Shown: one piece after another, positions 7,209 to 14,875 of the stretch
Position numbering within the stretch: the first letter of the stretch is position 1
Layout of the letters: each line of letters begins with the position of its first letter
Assembly: GCA_017626035.1 (NCBI GenBank)
Contig: JAGAJR010000013.1
Span: 1 to 64,000, forward strand
Reading direction: 5' to 3'
DNA from: Alphaproteobacteria bacterium
Lineage (GTDB): Bacteria; Pseudomonadota; Alphaproteobacteria; RF32; CAG-239
DNA length: 64,000 nt
Position numbers and translations under genes: made by a program
Notes under the pieces: generated by a model
The model's database searches: none
Seen by the model: only the letters and a program-made list of their open reading frames with translations
Told to the model about the DNA's origin: nothing

Positions 7209-9689
7209 TTAAAATTTATACTTGGCGTTAATCAAGCCTGTGTGGTCTTGGTAGTCCTCACGGAATTTGCCTTCATAACCAAGCGAAAGTTCGACACTAT
7301 CGTTGACTTCCGCTGTTACACCGGCACCAAATTCCATACCGAAACGGTCAAGAGCTTCACCATTTACAGTATAAGCAGAACCGTTTGCCAAGGTTACAAC
7401 CGAATTAACATCATCGTTCATCAGGTCATAAGTTGCGGCAATGCGTGCTTCCGGTTTGATATTCATACCGTTGGACAGCTCAAAGTTCTTACTGACTTTG
7501 GCTCCGATAACACCGGTCAAAATATCGCTGTCATTGGCAGAAACACGCTGGTCGGCAGAATCTTTGTAAGCGTCTTGTTTGATGTGAACGTAACGCAATC
7601 CGGCTTCCGGTGTAACACCCAAGCCGTTGACATTCATGTCATAACCGGTCATTGCCTGCAAACCAAAGGTTTCGACATCGTAGTCAGCTTTGACACCAAC
7701 TCCGGCAACACTCTTCTTTTCTTCATAGTCAGACCAGCCGTAGGTTGCGATACCGTTTATATACCAGTTAGACGGTTTATATTCGCCATACAGGATAGCA
7801 GTATGCGTATCGACATCAGTATCACGCATGAAACCATCTATATCGGTATTGGTATAAGCGTAACCAATACCAACTTTGACATTATCGTTGACAAACTTTT
7901 CAGCACCGAACGCAATACCAGAGCTGTCTGCATCAAAGCCTTTCGCCTTGGATGTATCGTCCAGTTTGGATTTGTTGAACAATCCCTGAACCCACATTGC
8001 ACCGCGTTTGAAGATATTGTCGCCGGAAGCCATCCCTTCACCACCGGTAGAGATTGAGCCGCCGGTTAAACGGGTTGATACGGCACCAAAGACTTGATTA
8101 GCCGTTTCAGTCTGGGTTTTCTGAACCATCGGCGCAACTTCCGGAGCAACGGCAGTCAAAGCGTCAACATAGGCTTTTTGCTCGGCAGCACTGGTGCTGT
8201 TGGAAAGCTGTGCCAGTTTTTCCGTAACGGCAGCAGCAACCGGGGAGCTGTTTGAGGCACTGACGCTGTCCCATGCCTCGGCTGTTCCGGCATTATTGGC
8301 AGAACCACCGGCATCAACAACAGCATCCGTGGCAGAACCGACAGAAGTAACTTCAAAAGTTCCGTCGCCATTGTCCGTAAATTCATAACGGGAATTTTGG
8401 CTTAGATTTGCAAATTTGCCTTCAACCTCTGCTTCGGCAACATCGGCACCGTTAAATAATTTAAAAGTAGCTGTTTCGCCTTTAGCCAAAGCGGCACTGT
8501 TTAAGGTCATATTCAAATTTGTGCCGTTTTCGCTGATTTTGATATAATTGGCTTTGATTTTGCCATAGGTATCTTTATCGGTTACGGTAAAGGCTAAAGT
8601 TGAATTATCGGCAAAAATGACACCTTCGCCATCGGCTTTATCACCGCTTGAATGCAGTGTTTTATCGCCGATATCCAGCGTTGCACCATTGCCGACCTGA
8701 ACAGTCGTAATTGTATCAGTCGGTTCTTTATCAAATGTCAGAGTTCCCTTGTTGATGGCTAAAATGTCTAAAGCTCCGATATCGCCGCTGATTGCATTAT
8801 TTAAAGAGTGGCTGTTTTCAAAAATCAGGCTGACATCTTCAACATTACCGTCAATTTTGGCGTTTGAATTTTGGAAATGAATTTTGCCGCGGTCATCACC
8901 ATTAATATTGGCACTTAAAGCTCCAGCCAGATTGATTTTTGAGGTGCTGTCATTCATGGTTATTGTTGCTTTATTGCCAAAAGTTACAACATCAATGTCT
9001 GCATCATCTGAGTCCGGCTCATCGATTTTGTAATTTTCATAAGCGAATAAGGTTGCTCCCTCTTTAATGTCCAGAGTTGCATCACCTCTTAATTTGATAG
9101 AGGTACCAAAAATAACATTACCATTATCGTAAATATCATTCGCAGAACTGCCAAGACCAACGCCACCTTTAACATTTATCACGCCACCACTGATATCTGT
9201 TGTGCCTCCGGCATAGCTTGTTACAGTTCCTTCAACTTTTTCGGTATCTCTTCCAACAGCACCTATTTGCGTTTGGTCGTTTGCATTAATCGTGCCGCCG
9301 GTCATCGCAAATGAATTGTTTTCCCTCAGCTCACCTTTGTTAAGGTTGATTGTTCCTCCGCTGATGGTTAACTTGTTTGTGTCGATATCGCTGTTATTAT
9401 TTAAATTAAGAACAGCATCTCCGCTGATTTCCGTATTACCGTTAAAAGTCTTAATAGTGGAATCATTTAAGGATAACGTTCCGCCGTTGACCGTCAAATT
9501 TTTTCCGTCAGGATAATTCAGGCTAACAGTAGAACTGTCTTTTGTCGAAACATTACCACCGGAAATTATTACATTGTCAGTATATTCACTTTCCAGAACT
9601 GTGTCTGAATTGATAGCTACATCCGCAAAAGCATTGCCGGACACCGAAAGTGCCACCAATGCCGTTGTCATTAATAAAGTTTTTTTCAT
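7209..9689 (-). CDS. Autotransporter adhesin-like outer-membrane protein
   Basis: A type V secretion protein of about 826 residues. It has a Sec signal peptide (MKKTLLMTTALVALSVSGNA then FAD), a long passenger of repeated short beta-strand units rich in Gly, Asn, Asp and Ser (a beta-helix pattern), a linker near 500-560, and a C-terminal autotransporter barrel of about 270 residues ending in aromatic KYKF. The passenger would be displayed or released at the cell surface; adhesion is a guess from the class. The preferred start is the ATG at 9689; the ATG at 9701 directly abuts the AAGG ribosome site. It is monocistronic with a strong terminator and faces away from the hydrolase gene across a highly structured spacer. 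Its base use looks closer to the core genome than that of the defence-like genes further right. Confidence 0.9.
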   Translation of the reverse strand: MKKTLLMTTALVALSVSGNAFADVAINSDTVLESEYTDNVIISGGNVSTKDSSTVSLNYPDGKNLTVNGGTLSLNDSTIKTFNGNTEISGDAVLNLNNNSDIDTNKLTISGGTINLNKGELRENNSFAMTGGTINANDQTQIGAVGRDTEKVEGTVTSYAGGTTDISGGVINVKGGVGLGSSANDIYDNGNVIFGTSIKLRGDATLDIKEGATLFAYENYKIDEPDSDDADIDVVTFGNKATITMNDSTSKINLAGALSANINGDDRGKIHFQNSNAKIDGNVEDVSLIFENSHSLNNAISGDIGALDILAINKGTLTFDKEPTDTITTVQVGNGATLDIGDKTLHSSGDKADGEGVIFADNSTLAFTVTDKDTYGKIKANYIKISENGTNLNMTLNSAALAKGETATFKLFNGADVAEAEVEGKFANLSQNSRYEFTDNGDGTFEVTSVGSATDAVVDAGGSANNAGTAEAWDSVSASNSSPVAAAVTEKLAQLSNSTSAAEQKAYVDALTAVAPEVAPMVQKTQTETANQVFGAVSTRLTGGSISTGGEGMASGDNIFKRGAMWVQGLFNKSKLDDTSKAKGFDADSSGIAFGAEKFVNDNVKVGIGYAYTNTDIDGFMRDTDVDTHTAILYGEYKPSNWYINGIATYGWSDYEEKKSVAGVGVKADYDVETFGLQAMTGYDMNVNGLGVTPEAGLRYVHIKQDAYKDSADQRVSANDSDILTGVIGAKVSKNFELSNGMNIKPEARIAATYDLMNDDVNSVVTLANGSAYTVNGEALDRFGMEFGAGVTAEVNDSVELSLGYEGKFREDYQDHTGLINAKYKF

Positions 9690-9746
9690 ACGATTAAACA
9701 TCCTTGTTAACTAGTTAAAACAAAACCCACCATTCATAAAGAAAGG

Positions 9747-9896
9747 CGGGCGGATGTTCGAAAACCGTATAAGCTTAAACGGCTCGGCTTATTTGGCTGA
9801 GCCTTATTCGCCGACATCCGTCCAAGCATAGACAAGAAAGTCGGCACATATTTAAGGTCGTGTGCACACGACCAAGCTTATAAAAGGGTTTTCGAC
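9747..9896. repeat. Nested inverted repeats between autotransporter and hydrolase
   Basis: Several complementary arms lie in about 150 bp. (1) GGGCGGATGT (9748-9757) pairs with ACATCCGTCC (9814-9823). (2) GGCTCGGC (9781-9788) pairs with GCTGAGCC (9796-9803). (3) The 18-base palindrome GGTCGTGTGCACACGACC lies at 9856-9873. (4) TCGAAAACC and TATAAGCTT (9758-9776) recur inverted as AAGCTTATA and GGTTTTCGA (9874-9895). Pairs 1 and 4 cross, so as RNA they would form a pseudoknot or alternative states. G-T wobbles in pairs 1 and 2 become mismatches on the minus strand, which favours a plus-strand RNA. It could instead be a DNA recombination or origin-like site. Confidence 0.6.
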
Positions 9897-10022
9897 GCCC
9901 TAAGCAGTAAACTGCTCGGATTTATATTATAAAGCCTTTTGAAGACAATCAAGCTAAAAGTCAAAAACCCTCTGGAATTTTTATAAATAGTCCGATATAG
10001 TCTTTTATAAAGGGCTGAATAT

Positions 10023-10772
10023 ATGATAAAAATATTAATAACTTTGCTGTTTCTAACCGGGTGTACAACAATCAAAACCCCGACTGATTTTGTGTATAAA
10101 GAGGTTAAGACAAGGGATTTTACTCTTGCCAGTTGGCAAAAGGTAACAAATCCGGTGGCTCCTTACAAAATATATATAGAAGGAGATGGTTACGCCTTTA
10201 ATGTCCGAGGCAAGGCAACGCAAGACCCGACACCTCACAGCACCCTAGTTCGTGAACTGGCTTTCGGTGATAAAAGTCCGAATGTCATTTATCTGGCAAG
10301 GCCGTGCCAATATGTTAAAAGTCTGATTTGTTCAAAAAGACATTGGACGACTGCCCGTTTTGCTCCTGAAATTGTCAATGCCGAATATGAGGCAATTAAA
10401 AATATTGCCGAACATAATTCAGTCATTCTAATTGGCTTTTCCGGTGGAGCACAGATTGCCGGATTGGTGGCGACTGCCAAACCGGGGCTGAATGTCAAAA
10501 AGATTATAACCATTGCCGGAAATCTCGACCACTTGGCATGGACGCAATATCACAACCTGCCGCCGCTTAATGAATCAATGAATTTGGAAAGCTACCTCAA
10601 ACAGTTCGCACAACTTCCGCAAATTCATTATGTCGGCAGTAATGACAAGGTCATGCCACCGGTTTTGATTCGTGAATTTGTCGATAATGATGATTTAATC
10701 GTTGAAGTGGACGGAGCAAGCCATAACGAGGGCTGGGAAAAAATTTATAATAAAGTCTGGAGCGAAAGATGA
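10023..10772 (+). CDS. Lipoprotein alpha/beta hydrolase, 249 aa
   Basis: A predicted lipid-anchored serine hydrolase. The N-terminus is a short signal peptide with lipobox LTGC (Cys14). The nucleophile elbow is GFSGGA (Ser140). The other triad members are probably Asp208 in GSNDKV and His234 in GASHNEGW, in the order expected for the alpha/beta hydrolase fold. IYIEGDG near residue 50 likely forms the oxyanion side. The substrate is unknown; esters, peptides or cell-wall material are possible. A GGG-containing ribosome site lies about eight bases upstream. It overlaps the next gene by 4 bp (ATGA), so the two are translated together. Confidence 0.82.
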   Translation: MIKILITLLFLTGCTTIKTPTDFVYKEVKTRDFTLASWQKVTNPVAPYKIYIEGDGYAFNVRGKATQDPTPHSTLVRELAFGDKSPNVIYLARPCQYVKSLICSKRHWTTARFAPEIVNAEYEAIKNIAEHNSVILIGFSGGAQIAGLVATAKPGLNVKKIITIAGNLDHLAWTQYHNLPPLNESMNLESYLKQFAQLPQIHYVGSNDKVMPPVLIREFVDNDDLIVEVDGASHNEGWEKIYNKVWSER

Positions 10773-10981
10773 AAAGAACCTTATGCTTATTAATTTTCCT
10801 GCTTTTATCCGCACCTGTTTTGGCTGCCGACAACTCAACCGTGGTGATGAATACCAAGACTTATATTTATCATAGCCCAACCTGTAAATGGGCAAAACGT
10901 TGTACCAAAAACTGTATAAAAACTACCAAAGACAACGCAAAATCACAAGGTGCCAGACCTTGCAAAGTCTGCGGCGGATAA
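10769..10981 (+). CDS. Small secreted Cys-rich protein, 70 aa
   Basis: A signal peptide (KRTLCLLIFLLLSAPVLA then AD) leads to a mature part of about 50 residues with five cysteines: YHSPTCKWAKRC, KNC and RPCKVC. The HxPxC...RPCxxC layout resembles the small metal-binding modules found in Ada-type and nuclease-associated secreted proteins, so zinc binding or disulfides in the periplasm are plausible. It overlaps the hydrolase lipoprotein gene, so the pair probably works in the cell envelope. The exact function is unknown. Confidence 0.75.
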   Translation: MKRTLCLLIFLLLSAPVLAADNSTVVMNTKTYIYHSPTCKWAKRCTKNCIKTTKDNAKSQGARPCKVCGG

Positions 10982-11104
10982 ACTCATTATATAATCTAAG
11001 TTTTATAATGAGTCCTTATTTTTCAAGCATTACAAGACTTTGAGCCTGGACTTTTATTTTATACTCATTATAATTTATCACATAGATTCAATAACATAAT
11101 GAGT
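10982..11104. repeat. Four 9-bp ACTCATTAT repeats upstream of tyrosine recombinase
   Basis: ACTCATTAT at 10982-10990 and 11063-11071, and its exact complement ATAATGAGT at 11005-11013 and 11096-11104, give two inverted pairs in 123 bp. The first pair can also form a weak AT-rich terminator after the Cys-rich gene. The last copy ends 11 bases before the recombinase start. This is the arrangement expected of binding sites for the recombinase itself, for integration, inversion or autoregulation. Confidence 0.6.
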
Positions 11105-11115
11105 TTGAAGTAAAA

Positions 11116-11715
11116 ATGGCACTTAACAAGCAGGCAAAAATCCTCACACCGAAGCAGCAGAAACTGGCATTGAGCTATCTGGAACAGACAAGATATCCGC
11201 TTCGCAACAAAATTATTTTTATGCTTAGTTACAAGGCCGGATTGCGGGCAAAAGAAATAGCAAATCTAAGCTGGCTGATGGTTTGCGATTCGCAAGGACA
11301 ATTAAGCCGCGAAATTAACCTTATTAATAAGGCTTCCAAGGGTAAGCAATCTGGCCGGATTATTCCTCTGCATAAAGATTTGGCGGTTTTATTGGCAGAA
11401 TTACTAAGTAAGCAACAGAAGGACGAGCATTTTAATTTGACGAATCGGATTATCACGACAGAACGCGACAATAAGACCAGCCCGCAGGCAATCGTCAATT
11501 TCTTTTATAACTTATATAAAAAAATAGGCTTTGAAGGTTGCTCCTCGCATAGCGGTCGCAGAACATTCATTACCACCGCCGCTAAAAACATCAGCCTTGC
11601 CGGCGGAACCTTAAACGACATCCGTATGCTGGCCGGACATTCCACCCTTGCCACTACCCAACGCTATATTGAATACAACACCGATGCCCAGAAGAAAATT
11701 GTAGAGATGGTTTGA
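11116..11715 (+). CDS. Small tyrosine recombinase, 199 aa (FimB/XerD-like)
   Basis: A compact tyrosine recombinase made almost only of the catalytic domain. The active-site residues are all present: Arg44 (GLRAKE), a lysine near 75, His145-x-x-Arg148 (HSGRR), His175 (LAGH) and Tyr184 (TQRYIEY). At 199 residues it matches FimB/FimE-type invertases and the short integrases of small elements, not full-length XerC/D (about 300). There is no separate N-terminal core-binding domain beyond about 25 residues. It is preceded by four 9-bp inverted repeats. It ends 1 bp before the stop of the convergent ATPase gene. Confidence 0.88.
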   Translation: MALNKQAKILTPKQQKLALSYLEQTRYPLRNKIIFMLSYKAGLRAKEIANLSWLMVCDSQGQLSREINLINKASKGKQSGRIIPLHKDLAVLLAELLSKQQKDEHFNLTNRIITTERDNKTSPQAIVNFFYNLYKKIGFEGCSSHSGRRTFITTAAKNISLAGGTLNDIRMLAGHSTLATTQRYIEYNTDAQKKIVEMV

Positions 11716-11716
11716 T

Positions 11717-13636
11717 TTAGTTCTTTTTCTTTATTATGTCCAAAAAGGCCTTATTACGTGCTTCTGCATCTTGGATAATTGCTTCAACAGACATTACAAC
11801 AACGTAAATAGGAGGAATTTCTTTGCTAAAATATCTTGCAAAAATTGAAAAGCCTTTTGCAGTGGAAAATAAAGGAATATAATCATCTCCGGTTAAACTG
11901 GCTCTTAAATCATCATCTAATTTTGTAACTAAATAAACCCAGAAATCTTTTATTTTATTATTGTTTTTGTAAATTGTTCGAGCATAGTCTCTCAACTGAT
12001 CTGCTCCTATTTTCTTTTTTCTATGATTTATTCCAAATGGTTTTATTTCTACTAAAACACAAGATAAATTTTCAACGTCAGGAGCATCCGAATAGAACAT
12101 TGCTAAATCCGGTCTATCTATTTCTTCTTTTATATCAATACCAGAATATTTTATAATTTTATTAATTTCCATATCACTAGCAGCATAGGTATATGATAAA
12201 AATTTATCATCAAGCAACCATAAGTTACTATCATACGATGATATTTTGCTATGCTCATTATTGACACTTTCTGTTCTCATATCCATAAACAAATTATGAA
12301 TCATCTTCTCTATTTTTTCATCATTGTCTGCCATTTTTTTCATGGCTTCAATAATTTGCTGGCGATAACTGATGTAAGCAGCCAGCTCTCGTGACGCCAT
12401 TTCACTTACATCATCTAAAGAAGAAAATAGGTCTTTTTCATTAACCTTTTTTTTCTTTAGTAAGTTTTTGAAATTGCTTTTAATCTTTAATTTTTCTGCT
12501 TCATATTTTTCTTTTGCTAGCTTAATTACCTGTAATTTTTTAGGATATAAGCTTTTATCCTCTCTTATATATTTTGCTAAATAGGGATATTCTTCAATAC
12601 ATTCTGCTAAAATACTTTCTCTTTCATTGTTAAGTTCAGGGTATCTTGTACTTAAAATCTCATCTACATTCTGTTTTAATGTTCTATTAATCTCAGTAAA
12701 AGAGATATTTTCAAAATCTCCTTCTTCATCTTCCTCTTGTTTTATGCTAAATTCATTCCGTTCATCATTAACCATTTTGTCTAGATAAGGAGAAGTCAGT
12801 AACATAATTACTGAGTTATTGTCAGGAACTTTAGTAAATGAAACATTCTCGCTAAATTTAGAAACAGCTCGGTTATTGGCACAATAATGAAGTTCAATAT
12901 ACTTCATATCTGGATTTTCAACAAAACTATAATACAAGTCAAAAGGAAAAACGGTATTTGAGGTATTGGTAACCTCAAAGCTTTGTTTATTTAACTCAGG
13001 AATATTACGCTCATTAATGTTAACTTCTTTATCTTCCGCTTTTAATTTTATGTTAAAGTTTTGCCCCTGATTCTTTAAAAAGGTTAGCTTTACCAGAAGA
13101 TGTTTTTCTAATTTATTTCTAATTAAATCAATATCCGCAAGCTCACGTTTGTCAATAATAGTTCCTTTAGAAGGTGTTCTGTAATAATTTTGAGTTACAT
13201 TCTTAAATTGAATATTTGTATAGCTTGACTGCAAATGGTCAGATGACTTAATTATAATATCAGTGTCTTCGTTAAAGTTTTTGGTAAAATTTATCGAAAT
13301 ATCATTACCATCTGCGTAGCTTTCAATACTAATATTTTCAAATACTTTAAGCCATGTTAAGCGTCCAATACCCTTACAGCCTAATTCTTGCTTATATGAT
13401 GACCACAATGTTTTAAAAGAGCTAATGCTTTCTTGTGTAAAACCTCTACCATTATCAAATATGGAAAAACCCGTCATATACCCAACATTGTCGTCAAGAA
13501 GATTGTCTTCAACGTTTAAAGTAATAACTACTTCATTAGCTCCTGCCTCTAATGAATTGCTTACAGCTTCAAACATAGGTTGAAGATATGATATATTTCT
13601 GAATTTATTAACAACTGCTGTTAAATTTACTTCCAT
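11717..13636 (-). CDS. GHKL ATPase fused to PD-(D/E)XK-like nuclease domain, 639 aa
   Basis: The N-terminus is a GHKL (MutL/Hsp90/MORC-type) ATP-binding fold: EAVSNSLEAGA with Glu23 and Asn27, DNGRG at 61-65 and KGIGR at 88-92. The middle (about 330-470) is charged and helical, likely coiled coil. The C-terminus looks like a PD-(D/E)XK nuclease: Asp510 in RPDLAMF, EIK at 530-532 and Gln547 in ADQLRDYA. MutL/MORC-type ATPases joined to nucleases are known from restriction-like and anti-phage loci, so a defence role is my inference. It has its own promoter and a strong ribosome site (GGAGG, five bases before ATG), and it looks more AT-rich than core genes. No methylase partner is adjacent. Confidence 0.8.
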   Translation of the reverse strand: MEVNLTAVVNKFRNISYLQPMFEAVSNSLEAGANEVVITLNVEDNLLDDNVGYMTGFSIFDNGRGFTQESISSFKTLWSSYKQELGCKGIGRLTWLKVFENISIESYADGNDISINFTKNFNEDTDIIIKSSDHLQSSYTNIQFKNVTQNYYRTPSKGTIIDKRELADIDLIRNKLEKHLLVKLTFLKNQGQNFNIKLKAEDKEVNINERNIPELNKQSFEVTNTSNTVFPFDLYYSFVENPDMKYIELHYCANNRAVSKFSENVSFTKVPDNNSVIMLLTSPYLDKMVNDERNEFSIKQEEDEEGDFENISFTEINRTLKQNVDEILSTRYPELNNERESILAECIEEYPYLAKYIREDKSLYPKKLQVIKLAKEKYEAEKLKIKSNFKNLLKKKKVNEKDLFSSLDDVSEMASRELAAYISYRQQIIEAMKKMADNDEKIEKMIHNLFMDMRTESVNNEHSKISSYDSNLWLLDDKFLSYTYAASDMEINKIIKYSGIDIKEEIDRPDLAMFYSDAPDVENLSCVLVEIKPFGINHRKKKIGADQLRDYARTIYKNNNKIKDFWVYLVTKLDDDLRASLTGDDYIPLFSTAKGFSIFARYFSKEIPPIYVVVMSVEAIIQDAEARNKAFLDIIKKKN

Positions 13637-13668
13637 ATCTTCCTCCTATAATATTAACGGACTGAAAA

Positions 13669-13697
13669 ATTATAGAGTGCATCAATTATATTATCAA
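13669..13697 (-). promoter_or_regulatory. Promoter of the GHKL-nuclease gene
   Basis: On the minus strand, -35 TTGATA (13692-13697), a 17-bp spacer and a consensus -10 TATAAT (13669-13674). The gene starts about 33 bases past the -10. Confidence 0.8.
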
Positions 13698-13707
13698 TCC
13701 ATTTTTC

Positions 13708-13724
13708 AATATTGTCACAATATT
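13708..13724. promoter_or_regulatory. Palindromic operator candidate
   Basis: AATATTGT-C-ACAATATT is a perfect 8-bp inverted repeat with one central base. It ends 11 bp upstream of the -35 of the GHKL-nuclease promoter. A dimeric regulator could bind here. The site lies in the spacer after the 84-aa gene. Confidence 0.55.
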
Positions 13725-13732
13725 AAACAAAA

Positions 13733-13987
13733 TTATTCGCCTTTATCCGCCCTTTCAAAAATAGCACCTAAGACTTCAAGATTTTTAATCGTGGCCTTTA
13801 GTATCTTATTTTGCATTGCACGGAGCGTATAAAAATTTTTGCTTTTGTTTGATTCCATTGTTTTGACAATCATTTCAACTTCCAAGCCTGTATAGCAACG
13901 CATTATTCGCGTAAACGGATTACTGAAATGTTTTAATGCATAATTTAGCGCCGTATTGTCCAGACAAATATAAAAGTCTTTAATCAT
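13733..13987 (-). CDS. Unrecognised basic small protein, 84 aa
   Basis: A mostly helical, slightly basic protein, MIKDFYICLDNTAL..., without recognised motif, signal peptide or membrane segment. AGGA lies nine bases before the ATG. It is upstream of the GHKL-nuclease gene on the same strand, but a separate promoter lies between them. It could be a regulator binding the palindrome just past its stop; this is speculation. Confidence 0.5.
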   Translation of the reverse strand: MIKDFYICLDNTALNYALKHFSNPFTRIMRCYTGLEVEMIVKTMESNKSKNFYTLRAMQNKILKATIKNLEVLGAIFERADKGE

Positions 13988-14033
13988 TTTTATTATTCCT
14001 TTTGCGATTGGTTATATAATAAAAATATTGAGG

Positions 14034-14207
14034 TCAGTTTATTTTTAGAATTTTCTGAACCTGAGGATCGTTCTCCAAACTTTGAACAATAGGGTACAAT
14101 TCGGTTAATTCATCGGCGTATTTTTTCCTAAGGTCATAAAGTTTGCGCTGCCAAGGAAAATCAAGGGTTTGCGAGGAATTGCAAGCCCTTTTATTCTGAC
14201 TTTTAGC
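14034..14207 (-). pseudogene. Coding remnant without start, about 57 codons
   Basis: An open frame with protein-like composition, SSQTLDFPWQRKLYDLRKKY then ELTELYPIVQSLENDP, ends at a TGA but begins just after an in-frame stop and has no usable start codon. It is probably the 3' end of a lost gene, upstream of the 84-aa gene. Identity unknown. Just upstream, GTCAGAAT occurs twice near 14257-14275 and inverted near 14194, which suggests a rearrangement junction. Confidence 0.45.
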
Positions 14208-14280
14208 CTACATTTTGGCTCACGCAGAATCAAATACTTAGCACCGTTTGTCAGAATAAAGTCAGAATGAATTTTGGCAT

Positions 14281-14302
14281 AAAAAACCCCGATTTCTCGG
14301 GG
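14281..14302 (-). terminator. Orphan minus-strand terminator
   Basis: CCCCGA/TCGGGG stem with six T residues on the minus strand. No minus-strand gene lies immediately upstream of it, so it is probably left from a deleted gene. Confidence 0.75.
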
Positions 14303-14333
14303 GGCATTGTTAATCGATGTTCAGATATTGTGA

Positions 14334-14483
14334 TTACTTGTTACGGATTGTAAATTTAATGGCAAGAGGTTGGAATACAAACTCAAAGCCCCATTTGATA
14401 AGCTGGTTGCTTGCTCAAATTATCAAGACTGGTCTCAAGTTGCTGTCGAGAATTTAGGAGAGTTTGAGAAAGCGATAGTGTGA
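14334..14483 (+). pseudogene. C-terminal remnant of a third serine recombinase
   Basis: A 49-codon open frame, opening at an in-frame stop, reads LLVTDCKFNGKRLEYKLKAP then FDKLVACSNYQDW and ends in TGA. The pattern G-x-x-L-x-Y-x-x-K-x-PFD followed by W is the typical end of large serine recombinases; compare LLDGKNIVISMRKPI in the intact one at 2142. It is on the plus strand, opposite to the intact recombinases. It indicates a second, older insertion that has lost most of its integrase. Confidence 0.5.
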
Positions 14484-14567
14484 TTTTGGGGTTTTCTTCT
14501 TGCGTGTATAAATTTTTTTATCTACATTATCAATAGAAGTTAAATAAATAAGTAGGAAGGGTTATCT

Positions 14568-14864
14568 ATGTTTAATTATGGAGTAATGCCTAATTCGGCT
14601 CAGTCTGCAAGTAGAATTTATGAACAACAGAAGAAAGAAAAGCTGCTACAAGAACAAAAAGAGAGATTACAATACGAACGTGAAAACCGCAGAGATCAAG
14701 TAACCGAAGAATATAATCAAAAGAGTCTTGAATTGGCAGAACAGGCTAAATTGCTTAGTGAGAAGTCAGTAAAATTTACAAAATTATCTTTATGGATTGG
14801 AGAGATAACCTTACTTGTGACTACAATTGGAGCTGTTTTTACAATTTTAAGCTATTTTAGGTAA
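14568..14864 (+). CDS. Coiled-coil protein with C-terminal membrane anchor, 98 aa
   Basis: Residues about 17-70 are a heptad-like, Glu/Lys/Gln-rich coiled coil. Residues about 74-97 (LWIGEITLLVTTIGAVFTIL) form one membrane segment, so it is a tail-anchored protein with a cytoplasmic coiled coil. GGAAGGG lies six bases before the ATG. The next gene begins 11 bases after the stop, making a two-gene operon. I infer that it tethers or senses for the nuclease-like partner. No family recognised. Confidence 0.75.
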   Translation: MFNYGVMPNSAQSASRIYEQQKKEKLLQEQKERLQYERENRRDQVTEEYNQKSLELAEQAKLLSEKSVKFTKLSLWIGEITLLVTTIGAVFTILSYFR

Positions 14865-14875
14865 AGATTATATAA

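Noticed and set aside
7242-8057. 271-codon plus-strand ORF opposite the autotransporter
   Set aside because: Its composition is the antisense of the beta-barrel coding strand; no ribosome site and no family features.
9702-10022. Known riboswitch class
   Set aside because: The structure is clear but does not match any aptamer core I recognise, so it is reported only as an inverted-repeat region.
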